64,000 bases of DNA from Streptomyces sp. CB01881 (GCF_002953255.1 NZ_CP026498.1:9901025-9965024), one strand, 5' to 3'. Positions 25,255-34,148 are shown, counted from the first letter of the stretch. Numbers and translations: made by a program. Notes: a model not told the origin generated them from the sequence alone.

Positions 25255-25926
25255 GTGGCCGATGTGGCTGCTTCCGAATCCTTCGAAACCCGTCCCGGCA
25301 CCCGGCCGGGCACGCCCGCGGCGGACCCGAACGCCCCGGCGGCGGACCTCGGCGCGCTCGCGGCCGAGCTGCGCGGGCTGGCGCCGTCCTGCGGGCCGGT
25401 GCGGCTGGTCGCGGTGGACGGGCACGCGGGCTCCGGCAAGACCACCTTCGCGGGCCGGCTCGCCGCCGCACTCGGGGGCGCGCCGGTGGTGCACCTGGAC
25501 GACCTCGCCACCCACGCCGAGCCGTTCGGCTGGGCGGGCCGGCTGCGCACGCAGGTGCTGGAGCCGCTGGCGGCCGGGCGGGACGCCGCGTACGAGGTGT
25601 ACGACTGGACGTTGCGCCGGTTCGCCTCGACGGCGGCGGTTCCGCTCGCGCCGGTGGTCCTGGTGGAGGGGGTCGGCGCCGGGCGGCGTGCGGTGCGGCC
25701 GTGGCTGGCCCGGCTGGTGTGGATGGAGCTGTCGGCCGAGGACGCCCGGCGGCGCGGCGAGGAGCGGGACGGGCCGGCACTGGCGGAGTTCTGGGAGGGC
25801 TGGGCGCAGGCCGAATCGGCACATTTCGCCGGCGACCCGAGCCGCCCGCACGCCGGGACGACGGTCGACGGGGTGACCGGGCGGATCTCGCCGGGCACCG
25901 TCGGTGAACCTTCAACAAGCCCTTGA
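25255..25926 (+). CDS. Uridine kinase-like P-loop nucleoside kinase
   Basis: About 223 residues. After a Pro/Gly-rich N-terminus the P-loop is GHAGSGKT (residues 56-63), then VVHLDDLATHAEPF with the DD pair typical of uridine kinase-like proteins, PVVLVEGVGAGRRAVRPWLARLVWMEL, and ARRRGEERD as the lid arginines. Actinobacterial members are annotated uridine kinase but the substrate is unproven. Start GTG 25255, or GTG 25264. Its stop overlaps a promoter-like sequence for the following region. Confidence 0.82.
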   Translation: MADVAASESFETRPGTRPGTPAADPNAPAADLGALAAELRGLAPSCGPVRLVAVDGHAGSGKTTFAGRLAAALGGAPVVHLDDLATHAEPFGWAGRLRTQVLEPLAAGRDAAYEVYDWTLRRFASTAAVPLAPVVLVEGVGAGRRAVRPWLARLVWMELSAEDARRRGEERDGPALAEFWEGWAQAESAHFAGDPSRPHAGTTVDGVTGRISPGTVGEPSTSP

Positions 25927-25952
25927 CCTGCGGTATCGCCAGAACATAGGTT
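25923..25952 (+). promoter_or_regulatory. Housekeeping-type promoter candidate
   Basis: TTGACC (25923-25928), 18 bases, TAGGTT (25947-25952), close to the HrdB consensus. It would give the AAA ATPase gene a leader of nearly 400 bases. Confidence 0.5.
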
Positions 25953-26350
25953 CTCCTCAGTTGCCGCGGTGACCGAGCGTGCAACTCCCAGACGCGGCAT
26001 CCCCGACTTGTTCCCCCGTGAGCCGGGGGTGCCGCCCCCTTCCGGTACGGGCCCCGGTCCGAGCGCCACCCCGGCCTCCGGGCCGGCACCGTCCCGGGCG
26101 CCGGCCCGACACCACGCCGACCTCCGGCCCGAACACCGTCCCGGCTGCCGGTTCGAGCCCGTCCGACCCGTGCGGGCGCCCAACGGCCGCGCCCCCGGTC
26201 GCATTTGACTGCGCGCGGCACCCTTCCGGATCAGCGCCACGCCGGTACGATTCCAGGCAGGCGCATATGCGCCCCGGGGCATCGACCACCGGCCGGCACT
26301 CCGCACACGACCCGCCGGCCGAGCCCCGAGGCACACCGCGGGGGGCGTGA
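25953..26350. other. Long leader/intergenic region before the EccA-like gene
   Basis: No gene that I can support. Open frames here are GC-biased noise without family features. The region carries Pro/Arg-coding CGGCC phrases and ends with a GGGGGG ribosome site before GTG 26351. Confidence 0.45.
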
Positions 26351-28507
26351 GTGACGACGGTGGACAGTTCCGACGGCAACAACGCGGGCGGCCCGGCTCC
26401 GAACCGGCTCGCCGACCGTGCCTGGCTGCGCGCCATGGACGCCTACACGGCGGGCGCGTACGCCCGCGCAGAGGAGGAGTTCCGTGCGGCCGTCCGGCTC
26501 GATCCGGGGATGGCCGACGCCTGGCTCGGCCTGCACGCCCTGCGCAGCGACACCTCCGGGGCGCTGCTCGCGATGTACCGCCACCAGAAACGGTTCGGCG
26601 AGCAGCGCCGGCTCCACCGCCGCCCGCTCAGCTCCTGGTACTGGCTGGGCTGGTGGGTCCAGCCCGTGCTGGAGGACGCCCGGGACCTGGCCCTGGCCCA
26701 CGCCTCGCACTGGCTGGACGGCCGCCATCTCGCCGAGCTGGACCAGGCGTTGGCGCAGTGCCCGGCCCCCGCCGACGACCCGTCCGCGCGGTTCCTGCAC
26801 GCCTGCCGCTCCTACCTGCTCAAGGACTGGGAGCAGCTGATCCGGGACACCGACCGGCTGCTGGACGACCCGCTGCTCGGCATCGAGGCCGGCCTCTTCG
26901 CCGGCATGGCGCGGGTCCGGCTGGACATGTGCGCGCAGGCCCAGGCGCCGCTGGCCGCCTCGCTCGCCCGCTGCCGCTCCGAGCAGCCGCAGCGCAAGGA
27001 GCTGCGGTACTGGCTGGCCCGGGCGTACGAGGGGGCCGGGCGCAGCGCCGCCGCGCTGCCGCTCTACCGCGCGGTGCACCGGGCCGACCCGGCGTTCATG
27101 GACACCGCGGCGCGGCTGGCGGCGATCGCGGCCGAGGACGGGCTGGTCGACGGGCTGCTGGACGCCGTCGGCGGGGCCGGCAGCCACGGCCCGGGAGCGG
27201 CCGTGCTCGGTGAAGACGACTTCGACGCGGCGGAGTTGGAATCGGCGGAGTTCGCGTCGGCGGAGCTGGAATCGGCTGGGCTGGAGTCGGCGGAGCTGGA
27301 CGAGCCCGGGGCGGAGACGGCGGGGCCGGGCGTGCCAGGGGCGGGCACGGCGGGGTTCGGCACCCCCGGGTACGGCCCGGGGACGTTCGAGGCGGAGGCC
27401 TTCCCCGGGGAGGCCTTCCCCGCCGAGGAGCTCCCGGGCGAGGCCGTGCCCCCGGCCGGCCCCTCCCCGGCCGACGCGCCGGCCGGGGCCGCGGGGGCCG
27501 GAGCCCCGCCGTTGGCCGCCGGCGAGCGCACCGGCTCGGCCGTCCCGCCCGTCGCCCCCGCCCCGACCGCCGGGGCCGGTCCGGCGCCCGCCCTGGGCGC
27601 GGCGCTCCCCCGGCTCGCGAGCCCCTCGGCGCCCGCCGAACCGGTGGGCAGTGAACGGGAGTTGGACGAGGCTCTGGCCGAACTCGCCCGGATGGTCGGC
27701 CTGGAGCCGGTGAAGCGGCAGGTCCGGGCGCTCTCCGCGCAGTTGCGGATGTCCCGGCTGCGGGCGGCGCAGGGCCTGCCGGTCCAGCCGCCCAAACGGC
27801 ACTTCGTCTTCTCCGGCCCCTCCGGCACCGGCAAGACCACCGTGGCGCGCATCCTCGGCCGGGTCTTCCACGCCCTCGGCCTGCTCTCCGGCGACCACCT
27901 GGTCGAGGCCCAGAGAGCCGACCTGGTGGGCGAGTTCCTCGGCCAGACGGCGGTCAAGGCGAACGAGCTGATCGACTCCGCGCTGGACGGCGTGCTCTTC
28001 ATCGACGAGGCGTACAGCCTCTCCAACTCCGGCTACAGCAAGGGCGACGCGTACGGGGACGAGGCGCTCCAGGTGCTGCTGAAGCGGGCCGAGGACAACC
28101 GGGACCGGCTGGTGGTGATCCTGGCCGGCTACCCGGAGGGGATGAACCGGCTGCTCGCCACCAACCCCGGCCTCAACTCCCGCTTCACCACCCGGGTCGA
28201 CTTCCCCAGCTACCGCCCCGACGAGCTGACCGCGATCGGCGCGGCACTCGCCGACCGGGACGGCGACGGCTGGGACGAGGACGCCGCCGAGGAACTGGCC
28301 AGCATCTGCACCCACGTGGTGCGCGAGGGCTGGATCGACGACCTCGGCAACGGCCGGTTCATCCGCACCCTGTACGAGAAGTCCTGCGCCTACCGGGACC
28401 TACGGCTCTCGCTGCTGCGCGAGCCGCCGGGCCGCGAGGACCTGGCGACGCTGCGGCTGCCGGACCTCGTGCAGGCCTACGGCGAGCTGATCGACGGCCG
28501 GGGCTGA
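26351..28507 (+). CDS. EccA/CbxX-type AAA+ ATPase with N-terminal TPR region
   Basis: 718 residues. The N-terminal half is TPR-like helices (AYTAGAYARAEEEFRAAVRLDPGMADAWLGLHAL at the start, RYWLARAYEGAGRSAAALPLYRAVHRADP later). A repeat-built acidic linker (AELES-type units, about 295-320) and a long Ala/Pro linker follow. The AAA domain has Walker A GPSGTGKT (489-496), Walker B GVLFIDEAYSL, sensor-type VVILAGYPEGMNRLL, and RFTTRVDFPSY. This is the architecture of EccA from type VII secretion, but no EsxA, EccC or other ESX gene is in the window. Sporulation/envelope roles are possible. Confidence 0.88.
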   Translation: MTTVDSSDGNNAGGPAPNRLADRAWLRAMDAYTAGAYARAEEEFRAAVRLDPGMADAWLGLHALRSDTSGALLAMYRHQKRFGEQRRLHRRPLSSWYWLGWWVQPVLEDARDLALAHASHWLDGRHLAELDQALAQCPAPADDPSARFLHACRSYLLKDWEQLIRDTDRLLDDPLLGIEAGLFAGMARVRLDMCAQAQAPLAASLARCRSEQPQRKELRYWLARAYEGAGRSAAALPLYRAVHRADPAFMDTAARLAAIAAEDGLVDGLLDAVGGAGSHGPGAAVLGEDDFDAAELESAEFASAELESAGLESAELDEPGAETAGPGVPGAGTAGFGTPGYGPGTFEAEAFPGEAFPAEELPGEAVPPAGPSPADAPAGAAGAGAPPLAAGERTGSAVPPVAPAPTAGAGPAPALGAALPRLASPSAPAEPVGSERELDEALAELARMVGLEPVKRQVRALSAQLRMSRLRAAQGLPVQPPKRHFVFSGPSGTGKTTVARILGRVFHALGLLSGDHLVEAQRADLVGEFLGQTAVKANELIDSALDGVLFIDEAYSLSNSGYSKGDAYGDEALQVLLKRAEDNRDRLVVILAGYPEGMNRLLATNPGLNSRFTTRVDFPSYRPDELTAIGAALADRDGDGWDEDAAEELASICTHVVREGWIDDLGNGRFIRTLYEKSCAYRDLRLSLLREPPGREDLATLRLPDLVQAYGELIDGRG

Positions 28508-28620
28508 CCCGGGGGTCGGGAACGGCCCGAAGGGGCCTGCCCGAAGGGGCCTGCCCCCGGCCGCCGGTCCGGCCGTACAGCCGGTCCGGCCCCGGTCAGC
28601 CGGTCCGGCCCCGGTCAGCC
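28508..28620. repeat. Short tandem repeats between convergent genes
   Basis: Two units of GAAGGGGCCTGCCC, then about two and a half copies of a 19-20-bp unit CAGCCGGTCCGGCCCCGGT. The repeats fill the gap between the ATPase stop and the epimerase stop. Confidence 0.8.
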
Positions 28621-28623
28621 CGT

Positions 28624-29607
28624 TCAGCCCCGGAGGAACTTGTCCTCCCGTTCCCGGTCCAGGCCGACCACCGGACGGTCCGGGCGCTGCGGGGCCGCGC
28701 CGCCGATGGACTGCAACCAGGCCCAGGTGTCCGCCACCGTCTCCGCCACCGGCCGGCAGCGCAGCCCGGCCGCCACCGCCTTGGACACGTCGGAGCCGTG
28801 CATGGTGTCGTGCAGCTCGCCCGGCGGGATCCAGACCGGCAGGTCGCTCCACGGTTCGATGCCGGCCGCCAGGATCGGGCCCGCCTCGGTCCAGCGCAGC
28901 TCGGCGTCCGAGCCGGTGGCCCGGACGCAGGCCTCCAGCAGCCCGCCCATGGTGGCGTGCCCGGACGGGCTGACCAGGTCGTACGCGCCGCCGAGCCCGG
29001 CCGCCAGGGCGTCGAGCGTCCAGACCGCGAGATCGCGGCCGTCGATGTACTGCAGCGCGAGGTCGCGCGGGCCGGGGGCGAGCACCGGGCCGCCGCGGGC
29101 GATCCGGCCCAGCCACCAGGGCAGCCGGCCGATGTTCTCGTACGGGCCGAGGATCAGCCCGGCGCGGACGAGCAGGGCCCGGTCGCCGAGGGCGTCCAGC
29201 AGGGCCAGCTCGGCGCCGCGCTTGGCCTGCGCGTACGGCACCTCTCCGTCGTCCGGCGAGCCCTCGACGACGGCCGCGCCCTCGTCCGCCCCGGCCGGGG
29301 TCGGGTACGCGTACACCGACCGGCTGGACACGTACGCGTAGCGGCCGGTCCGGCCGGCCAGCAGGCGGGCGCTGTCGCGCACCGCCGAGGGCGCGCCGGA
29401 CCACGTGTCCACGACCGCGTCCCACTCCCCCTCGGCCAGCGCGGCCAGGCCGCCCTCGGCCCTGCGGTCCCCGTGCAGGGCACGCACACCCTCCGGCGGC
29501 GCGTGCGTCCCCCGGTGGAAGACCGTCACCTCCCAGCCCCGGGCCAGCGCCTCCTCGGCGACGGCGCGGCCGACGAACTCCGTTCCACCCAGCAGTAGAA
29601 GCCTCAT
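28624..29607 (-). CDS. NAD-dependent epimerase/dehydratase (extended SDR)
   Basis: 327 residues. The Rossmann start is MRLLLLGGTEFVGRAVAEEAL (GGTxFVG, the variant common in SDR a-type isoflavone-reductase-like proteins). VDTWSGAP and YVSSRSVYA carry the substrate-side Ser. Where YxxxK is expected the sequence has VPYAQAKRGAE, so Tyr and Lys are present. RAGLILGPYENIGRLPWWL and YIDGRDLAVW follow. Substrate unknown. ATG 29607 is preferred over the upstream frame because it starts the Rossmann strand. The ribosome site and ATG are folded into a long hairpin. Confidence 0.88.
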   Translation of the reverse strand: MRLLLLGGTEFVGRAVAEEALARGWEVTVFHRGTHAPPEGVRALHGDRRAEGGLAALAEGEWDAVVDTWSGAPSAVRDSARLLAGRTGRYAYVSSRSVYAYPTPAGADEGAAVVEGSPDDGEVPYAQAKRGAELALLDALGDRALLVRAGLILGPYENIGRLPWWLGRIARGGPVLAPGPRDLALQYIDGRDLAVWTLDALAAGLGGAYDLVSPSGHATMGGLLEACVRATGSDAELRWTEAGPILAAGIEPWSDLPVWIPPGELHDTMHGSDVSKAVAAGLRCRPVAETVADTWAWLQSIGGAAPQRPDRPVVGLDREREDKFLRG

Positions 29608-29639
29608 GCCGACCACCCTGCACGAAGGTGGCCGGCATG
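29605..29639 (-). promoter_or_regulatory. Hairpin burying the epimerase ribosome site and start codon
   Basis: Arms 29627-29639 and 29605-29617 form a 13-bp mRNA stem (one G-U pair) with a 9-base loop. The 3' arm holds GGGUGG and ends with the AUG itself. It may be a translational control element or a terminator for the upstream membrane-protein genes that happens to overlap the start. Confidence 0.6.
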
Positions 29640-29695
29640 GGAACGGACGCACGCCCAGAGCGGAATCGCCCGTAGCGCAACGGAATCGGGAACCG

Positions 29696-30742
29696 TCAGG
29701 CGGCGGAGCGGTGGTCCGGGTCGTGCACCTCGCCGACCAGCTCCTCCACCACGTCCTCCAGCGTCACCACGCCGAGCGTGCGCCCGTCCTGGTCGATCAC
29801 GGCGGCCAGGTGGCAGGTGGCCCGGCGCATCGCGCCGAGCGCGTCGTCCAGCGGGAGCGTGCCGCGCAGCACCGTGATCGGCCGCCAGAGGCGGGCCGGG
29901 ACCGGCGCCGACTGGTCGTCGACGTCCAGGATGTCCTTGAGGTGCAGGTAGCCGAGGTAGCCGTGGCCGGCCGGGTCGCCGTCGGTGACCGGGAAGCGCG
30001 AGAAGCCGGTGCGCAGCGCCAGCTCCTCGACCTGCGCGGCGGTCACCTTGGTGTCCACGGTGACCAGCTGTTCGGGCTTGAGCAGGACGTCGGTGACCGG
30101 CCGGCGGCCCATCTCCAGGGCGTCCTCCAGGCGCTCCTGACGGCCCTCGTCGATCAGGCCCGCGTCCCGGGAGTCGACCAGCAGGTACATCAGCTGCTCG
30201 GTCGTGAAGACCGACTCCACCTCGTCCCTGGCCTCGACCTTGAACAGCTTCAGCACACCGTTGGCGAAGGCGTTCAGGAAGCGGATCACCGGCGCGAGCC
30301 AGCGCGCGAGCCGGTCCAGCGGCGGGCCCAGCCAGAGCGCGGCCTTCTCCGGGCCGGCCAGCGCCATGTTCTTCGGCACCATCTCGCCCATCACCATGTG
30401 CAGGAAGACCACGACGGCCAGCGAGATGCCGTAGGACAGCGGGTGCATCAGGCCGGACGGGATGCCCATCGCGTGGAACGGGCCCTCCAGCAGGTGGGCG
30501 ATGGTCGGCTCGGCGAGGGCGCCGAGGCCCAGCGAGCAGACCGTGATGCCGAGCTGGGCGGCGGCGAGCATCGCGGAGACGTTGGAGAGCGCGTGCAGCA
30601 CGGTGCGGGCGCGCCGGTTGCCGGCCTCGGCCAGCGGTTCGATCTGGCTGCGGCGGACCGAGATGACGGCGAACTCGGCGCCGACGAAGAACGCGTTGCC
30701 GAGCAGCAGCAGGAGGGCGACGGCCAGTTGGAGCGCGGTCAT
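29696..30742 (-). CDS. DUF21/CNNM-type membrane protein with CBS pair (hemolysin C-like), short form
   Basis: 348 residues. The DUF21 membrane domain covers about 1-190 (ALQLAVALLLLLGNAFFVGAEFAVISVRRSQIEPLAE, LGITVCSLGLGALAEP, HMVMGEMVPKNMALAGPEKAALWL), then two CBS domains (MGRRPVTDVLLKPEQL...GFSRFPVTDGDPAG, and VLRGTLPLDDALGAMRR...VVTLEDVVEELVGEV). It stops right after CBS2 and lacks the CorC_HlyC domain that the upstream paralogue has. Family members move or sense Mg2+/Co2+. Its ATG (30742) overlaps the upstream stop (ATGA). Confidence 0.92.
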   Translation of the reverse strand: MTALQLAVALLLLLGNAFFVGAEFAVISVRRSQIEPLAEAGNRRARTVLHALSNVSAMLAAAQLGITVCSLGLGALAEPTIAHLLEGPFHAMGIPSGLMHPLSYGISLAVVVFLHMVMGEMVPKNMALAGPEKAALWLGPPLDRLARWLAPVIRFLNAFANGVLKLFKVEARDEVESVFTTEQLMYLLVDSRDAGLIDEGRQERLEDALEMGRRPVTDVLLKPEQLVTVDTKVTAAQVEELALRTGFSRFPVTDGDPAGHGYLGYLHLKDILDVDDQSAPVPARLWRPITVLRGTLPLDDALGAMRRATCHLAAVIDQDGRTLGVVTLEDVVEELVGEVHDPDHRSAA

Positions 30743-32082
30743 CGGGTCCCGTCCTCGTCGTCACCGAAGCGGTGGTCGCCTGCGGTGCGTTCGACCCGCA
30801 CCCGGCTCGTGCGGTGGCGGTCCACGGCCTCGACGGTGAACCGCCAGCCGGGCAGCTCGGCCTGCTCGCCCGGGGCGGGCAGCCGGCCGAGCAGGCCGGA
30901 GACCAGGCCGGCCAGCGTCTCGTACGGGCCGTCCGGCGCGTGCAGGCCGATGGCCTCCAGCTGGTCGGTCCGGGCCCGGCCGTCGGCGGCCCAGACGGGG
31001 CGCCCGTCGACCGGCGGCAGCGGGACCAGCTCGGGGGTGTCGGCCGGGTCGTGCTCGTCCTGCACCTCGCCGACGATCTCCTCGACGATGTCCTCGACGG
31101 TGACCACGCCGGCGGTGCCGCCGTACTCGTCCACCACGATGGCCATCGGCTGGAGCCGGCGCAGCTGGTCGAGCAGCCGCTCGGCCGGGAGCGTCTCGGG
31201 CACCAGCAGTGGCGGCACGGCCAGCTCGCCGACCCGCACCAGGCCGCGCCTGGCGGGCGGGACGGCGAGGGCGTCCTTGAGCGTGACGGTGCCGGTGACC
31301 TCGTCCAGGCTGCCGGTGTAGACCGGGAAGCGGGAGAGGCCGGTGGCCCGGGTGAGGTTGAGCACGTCGGCGGCGCTGGCGTCGCGCTGGAGGGCCGCGA
31401 CGTCCACCCGGGGGGTCATCACGGACTCGGCGGTCAACTCGCCCAGGCCGAGGGTGCGCACGAAGAGGGTCGCCGACTCCTCGTCTATCGCGCCGGCCTT
31501 GGCCGAGTGCCGGGCCAGTGAGACCAGCTCGGCCGGGGTGCGGGCGTGGCCCAGCTCCTCCTGCGGCTCGATCCCGAAGGCGCGGACGGTGCGGTCCGCG
31601 GAGCCGTTCAGGAAGCTGATCAGCGGGCGGCAGGCCCGGGAGAACGCCATGTGCGGGGCGGCCACGGCGCGGGCCACCTGGAGCGGCCGGGAGATCGCCC
31701 AGTTCTTCGGGACCAGCTCGCCGATCACCATCTGCACCACGGTGGCCAGCCCCATGCCGATCACCACGGCGACGGCGCGGGCCGCCCCGTCGGACAGGCC
31801 GATGCCGGTGAACACGGGTTTCAGCAGGACGGAGAGCGCCGGCTCGGCGAGCATGCCGACCACCAGCGAGGTGACGGTGATGCCCAGCTGGGCGCCGGAG
31901 AGCTGGAAGGAGAGGTGGCGCTGGGCCTTGGCGATCCGGCCGGCCTGCGCGTCGCCGGCCTCGGCGGCGCGCTCGACGGCCCCGCGCTCGACGGTCACGA
32001 AGGCGAACTCGGCGGCCACGAAGAGGCCGTTGGCGAGGATGAGCAGGAGTGCCGCGAACAGCAGCAGCCAGGCGGTGATCAC
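30739..32082 (-). CDS. DUF21/CNNM-type membrane protein with CBS pair and CorC_HlyC domain
   Basis: 447 residues. DUF21 membrane domain (TAWLLLFAALLLILANGLFVAAEFAFVTVERGAVERAAEAG, LGITVTSLVVGMLAEPALSVLL, VIGELVPKNWAISRP), CBS pair (ESVMTPRVDVAALQRDASAADVLNLTRATGLSRFPVYTGSLDEVTG and following DEYGGTAGVVTVEDIVEEIVGEV), and the C-terminal CorC_HlyC transporter-associated domain (ETLAGLVSGLLGRLPAPGEQAELPGWRFTVEAVDRHRTSRVRV). Likely forms a heteromer with the coupled downstream paralogue. GTG 32082. The 297-bp gap upstream (32083-32379) holds no gene. Confidence 0.93.
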   Translation of the reverse strand: MITAWLLLFAALLLILANGLFVAAEFAFVTVERGAVERAAEAGDAQAGRIAKAQRHLSFQLSGAQLGITVTSLVVGMLAEPALSVLLKPVFTGIGLSDGAARAVAVVIGMGLATVVQMVIGELVPKNWAISRPLQVARAVAAPHMAFSRACRPLISFLNGSADRTVRAFGIEPQEELGHARTPAELVSLARHSAKAGAIDEESATLFVRTLGLGELTAESVMTPRVDVAALQRDASAADVLNLTRATGLSRFPVYTGSLDEVTGTVTLKDALAVPPARRGLVRVGELAVPPLLVPETLPAERLLDQLRRLQPMAIVVDEYGGTAGVVTVEDIVEEIVGEVQDEHDPADTPELVPLPPVDGRPVWAADGRARTDQLEAIGLHAPDGPYETLAGLVSGLLGRLPAPGEQAELPGWRFTVEAVDRHRTSRVRVERTAGDHRFGDDEDGTR

Positions 32083-32379
32083 AGTGCCGCCTGCCTTCCG
32101 GTGGTCGGAAGTGGGGCGGCGCAGGTACTACCGGACGGATCGTCCATGGACGGGGGGAGTCACTCCTCTGGTCGTTGCGAGCAGGGCCAGGGGACCGTCG
32201 ACGGTGCGCTTTGCCCTGCTTTTACCAGCGTAGACGATACCCGTACGGCTGCCGGATCCGTGTTCGAGGCGGCCGCCCGGGCCCCCGGACCCCTGTGACT
32301 CCGGCGACTCCGGTGCCCCCTGCGACTCCGGTGTCCCGGGTCCGTGGCGGGACCCCTCGGGGCCGGTGCCCCTCGCCGG

Positions 32380-32814
32380 TCAGCGGCCGTGGTGCTCGAC
32401 CAGGTCGCGCAGCGCGCGGGCGTCCGCGATCGCCTGCGCCTTGCCCACGCCGGACTGGATGCCGACCGCCGCGAGCGAGGTGCCGTCGGCGAGGTCGAGC
32501 GTCGCCCAGGGGTCGCCCTGGCGGAAGTTGACCCGGACGATCTCGGCCCAGGCCAGCCTGCGGCGGCGGACGAAGTTCACCACGGTGATGCCCTCGGCGT
32601 CGGCGCTCACCCGGGGGCGGGCCAGCATCAGGCCCGCGCCGGCGAAGAAGACGCCGCTGAGCACCATCATGATCCGGTCGTTGAGCTGCCAGTTCGCCGG
32701 GAGCGCGACCGCGATCACGGCGAACAGGACGACCAGCAGCGTGCAGACCGGCAGCAGCACGGCGCGGGTGCGGCGCGGCGCCCAGGTGACGGGGAACTCG
32801 GCGGGGGTGGACAC
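32380..32814 (-). CDS. Membrane PH-domain protein
   Basis: 144 residues. Two membrane segments near the N-terminus (AVLLPVCTLLVVLFAVIAVAL and RIMMVLSGVFFAGAGLMLA) precede a bacterial PH-like domain (RPRVSADAEGITVVNFVRRRRLAWAEIVRVNFRQGDPWATLDLADGTSLAAVGIQ). This is the usual actinobacterial arrangement; function unknown. GTG 32814 with GGAG eight bases upstream; the frame upstream of it is Pro/Arg noise. In many actinomycetes it follows hisG, as here. Confidence 0.87.
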   Translation of the reverse strand: MSTPAEFPVTWAPRRTRAVLLPVCTLLVVLFAVIAVALPANWQLNDRIMMVLSGVFFAGAGLMLARPRVSADAEGITVVNFVRRRRLAWAEIVRVNFRQGDPWATLDLADGTSLAAVGIQSGVGKAQAIADARALRDLVEHHGR

Positions 32815-32855
32815 GTGGGGTCTCCGGGGGGGCGTTCTGGGGAAGTCCAGCGGAC

Positions 32856-32887
32856 GGGGCGGGGACGCCGGCCGGCGTCCCCGCCCC
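32856..32887. terminator. Terminator downstream of hisG
   Basis: Perfect 32-bp palindrome with 16-bp arms (GGGGCGGGGACGCCGG and its complement, no spacer), 60 bp past the hisG stop. Confidence 0.8.
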
Positions 32888-32947
32888 ATTGAACCGGTGC
32901 TTAACTCCGCGCCGGCGACCGCCTCCGGGGCCGGAGGCGGCGGACGG

Positions 32948-33796
32948 TCAGAGGCGGCAGGCGTGGATGTTGGTGACCAGGATGGCGCGGGCGCCGATGC
33001 CCCACAGGTCGTCCATGATCCGCTGGGCCTCCTTGCGGAGCACCATCGAACGGACCGCCACCCAGCCCTCGGTGTGCAGCGGCGAGACGGTCGGCGACTC
33101 CAGGCCCGGGGTCAGCGCGACGGCCGCGCCGACGTTCTCGGCGCGGATGTCGTAGTCCATCAGCACGTAGCGGCGGGCGACCAGCACGCCCTGCAGGCGG
33201 CGCAGGAACTGGTCGACGGCCGGGTCCTCGCCCGCGCCCTTGGGGCGGATCACCACGGCGTCGGAGACCAGGATCGGCTCGCCGAACACCTCCAGGCCGG
33301 CGTTGCGCAGGCTGGTGCCGGTCTCCACCACGTCGGCGATCACGTCGGCGACGCCCAGCTGCACCGCGGTCTCCACCGCGCCGTCCAGCTTGGTCACGGT
33401 GGCCTTCACCCCGTGGTCGGCGAGGTGCTGCTCGACCAGGCCGGTGTAGGAGGTGGCGATCCGCAGACCCTCCAGGCCCTGCACGTCCTTGACGTCCACG
33501 CCCTCCGGGCGGGCGAAACGGAAGGTGGAGCCGCCGAAGCCGAGCGCCAGCACCTCCTCCGCGTTGGAGTGCGAGTCCAGCAGCAGGTCGCGGCCGGTGA
33601 TGCCGACGTCCAGGCGGCCGGAGCCGACGTACACCGCGATGTCGCGCGGACGCAGGAAGAAGAACTCGACCTGGTTGTCCGGGTCGACGAGGACGAGCTC
33701 CTTGGGGTCCTTGCGCTGGCGGTAGCCGGCCTCATGGAGCATCTCCGCCGCGGGACCCGAGAGCGAACCCTTGTTGGGGAGGGCGATGCGCAGCAT
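32948..33796 (-). CDS. hisG: ATP phosphoribosyltransferase HisG (long form)
   Basis: 282 residues: the first step of histidine synthesis, joining ATP and PRPP. The start MLRIALPNKGSLSGPA, GITGRDLL, and the PRPP loop DVVETGTSLRNAGLEVF are intact. The C-terminal ~75 residues (RRYVLMDYDIRAENVGAAVALTPGLESPTVSPL...ARAILVTNIHACRL) are the ACT-like histidine-feedback domain of the long form, so no HisZ is needed. ATG 33796 with AAGGA upstream. hisE is upstream, 79 bp away, same strand. Confidence 0.97.
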   Translation of the reverse strand: MLRIALPNKGSLSGPAAEMLHEAGYRQRKDPKELVLVDPDNQVEFFFLRPRDIAVYVGSGRLDVGITGRDLLLDSHSNAEEVLALGFGGSTFRFARPEGVDVKDVQGLEGLRIATSYTGLVEQHLADHGVKATVTKLDGAVETAVQLGVADVIADVVETGTSLRNAGLEVFGEPILVSDAVVIRPKGAGEDPAVDQFLRRLQGVLVARRYVLMDYDIRAENVGAAVALTPGLESPTVSPLHTEGWVAVRSMVLRKEAQRIMDDLWGIGARAILVTNIHACRL

Positions 33797-33875
33797 GGAG
33801 GTCGGTTCCTTACCTGTTTTGGTGGGGTGGTGCGGTTCTCCGGACCGGTGACCGGAGGTACTTGCGGACGTCTGA

Positions 33876-34148
33876 CTAGAGGTACTTGTAGACGTCGTCG
33901 AGCGTCAGCCCGCGGGCGACCATCATCACCTGAAGGTGGTAGAGGAGCTGGGAGATCTCCTCCGCGGTCTGCTCGTCCGACTGGAACTCGGCGGCCATCC
34001 AGACCTCGGCGGCCTCCTCGACGACCTTCTTGCCGATCGCATGGACGCCCTGCTGGACGAGCTGCGCGGTACGGGAGGACGAGGGGTCGCCGGTGGCGGC
34101 CTTCTGCTGGAGCTCGGTGAAGAGCTCCTCGAATGTCTTCGAAGCCAT
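33876..34148 (-). CDS. hisE: Phosphoribosyl-ATP pyrophosphatase HisE
   Basis: 90 residues: second step of histidine synthesis. MazG-like helices with KTFEELFTELQQKAATGDPSSSRTAQLVQQGVHAIGKKVVEEAAEVWMAAE carry the metal-binding E-E-x-x-E motif, and EEISQLLYHLQVMMVARGL is the second acidic helix. ATG 34148. The last 17 bases of the gene are nearly duplicated just downstream (about 33855-33872), so a ghost of the C-terminus DVxKYL lies in the hisE-hisG gap. Confidence 0.96.
   Translation of the reverse strand: MASKTFEELFTELQQKAATGDPSSSRTAQLVQQGVHAIGKKVVEEAAEVWMAAEFQSDEQTAEEISQLLYHLQVMMVARGLTLDDVYKYL

Noticed and set aside
25969..26208. Short plus-strand frame in the leader before the EccA-like gene
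   Set aside because: Pro/Arg-rich, no ribosome site, no resemblance to a known small protein.
26351..28507. Type VII secretion locus
   Set aside because: Only the EccA-like ATPase is present; no WXG100, EccC or mycosin genes.
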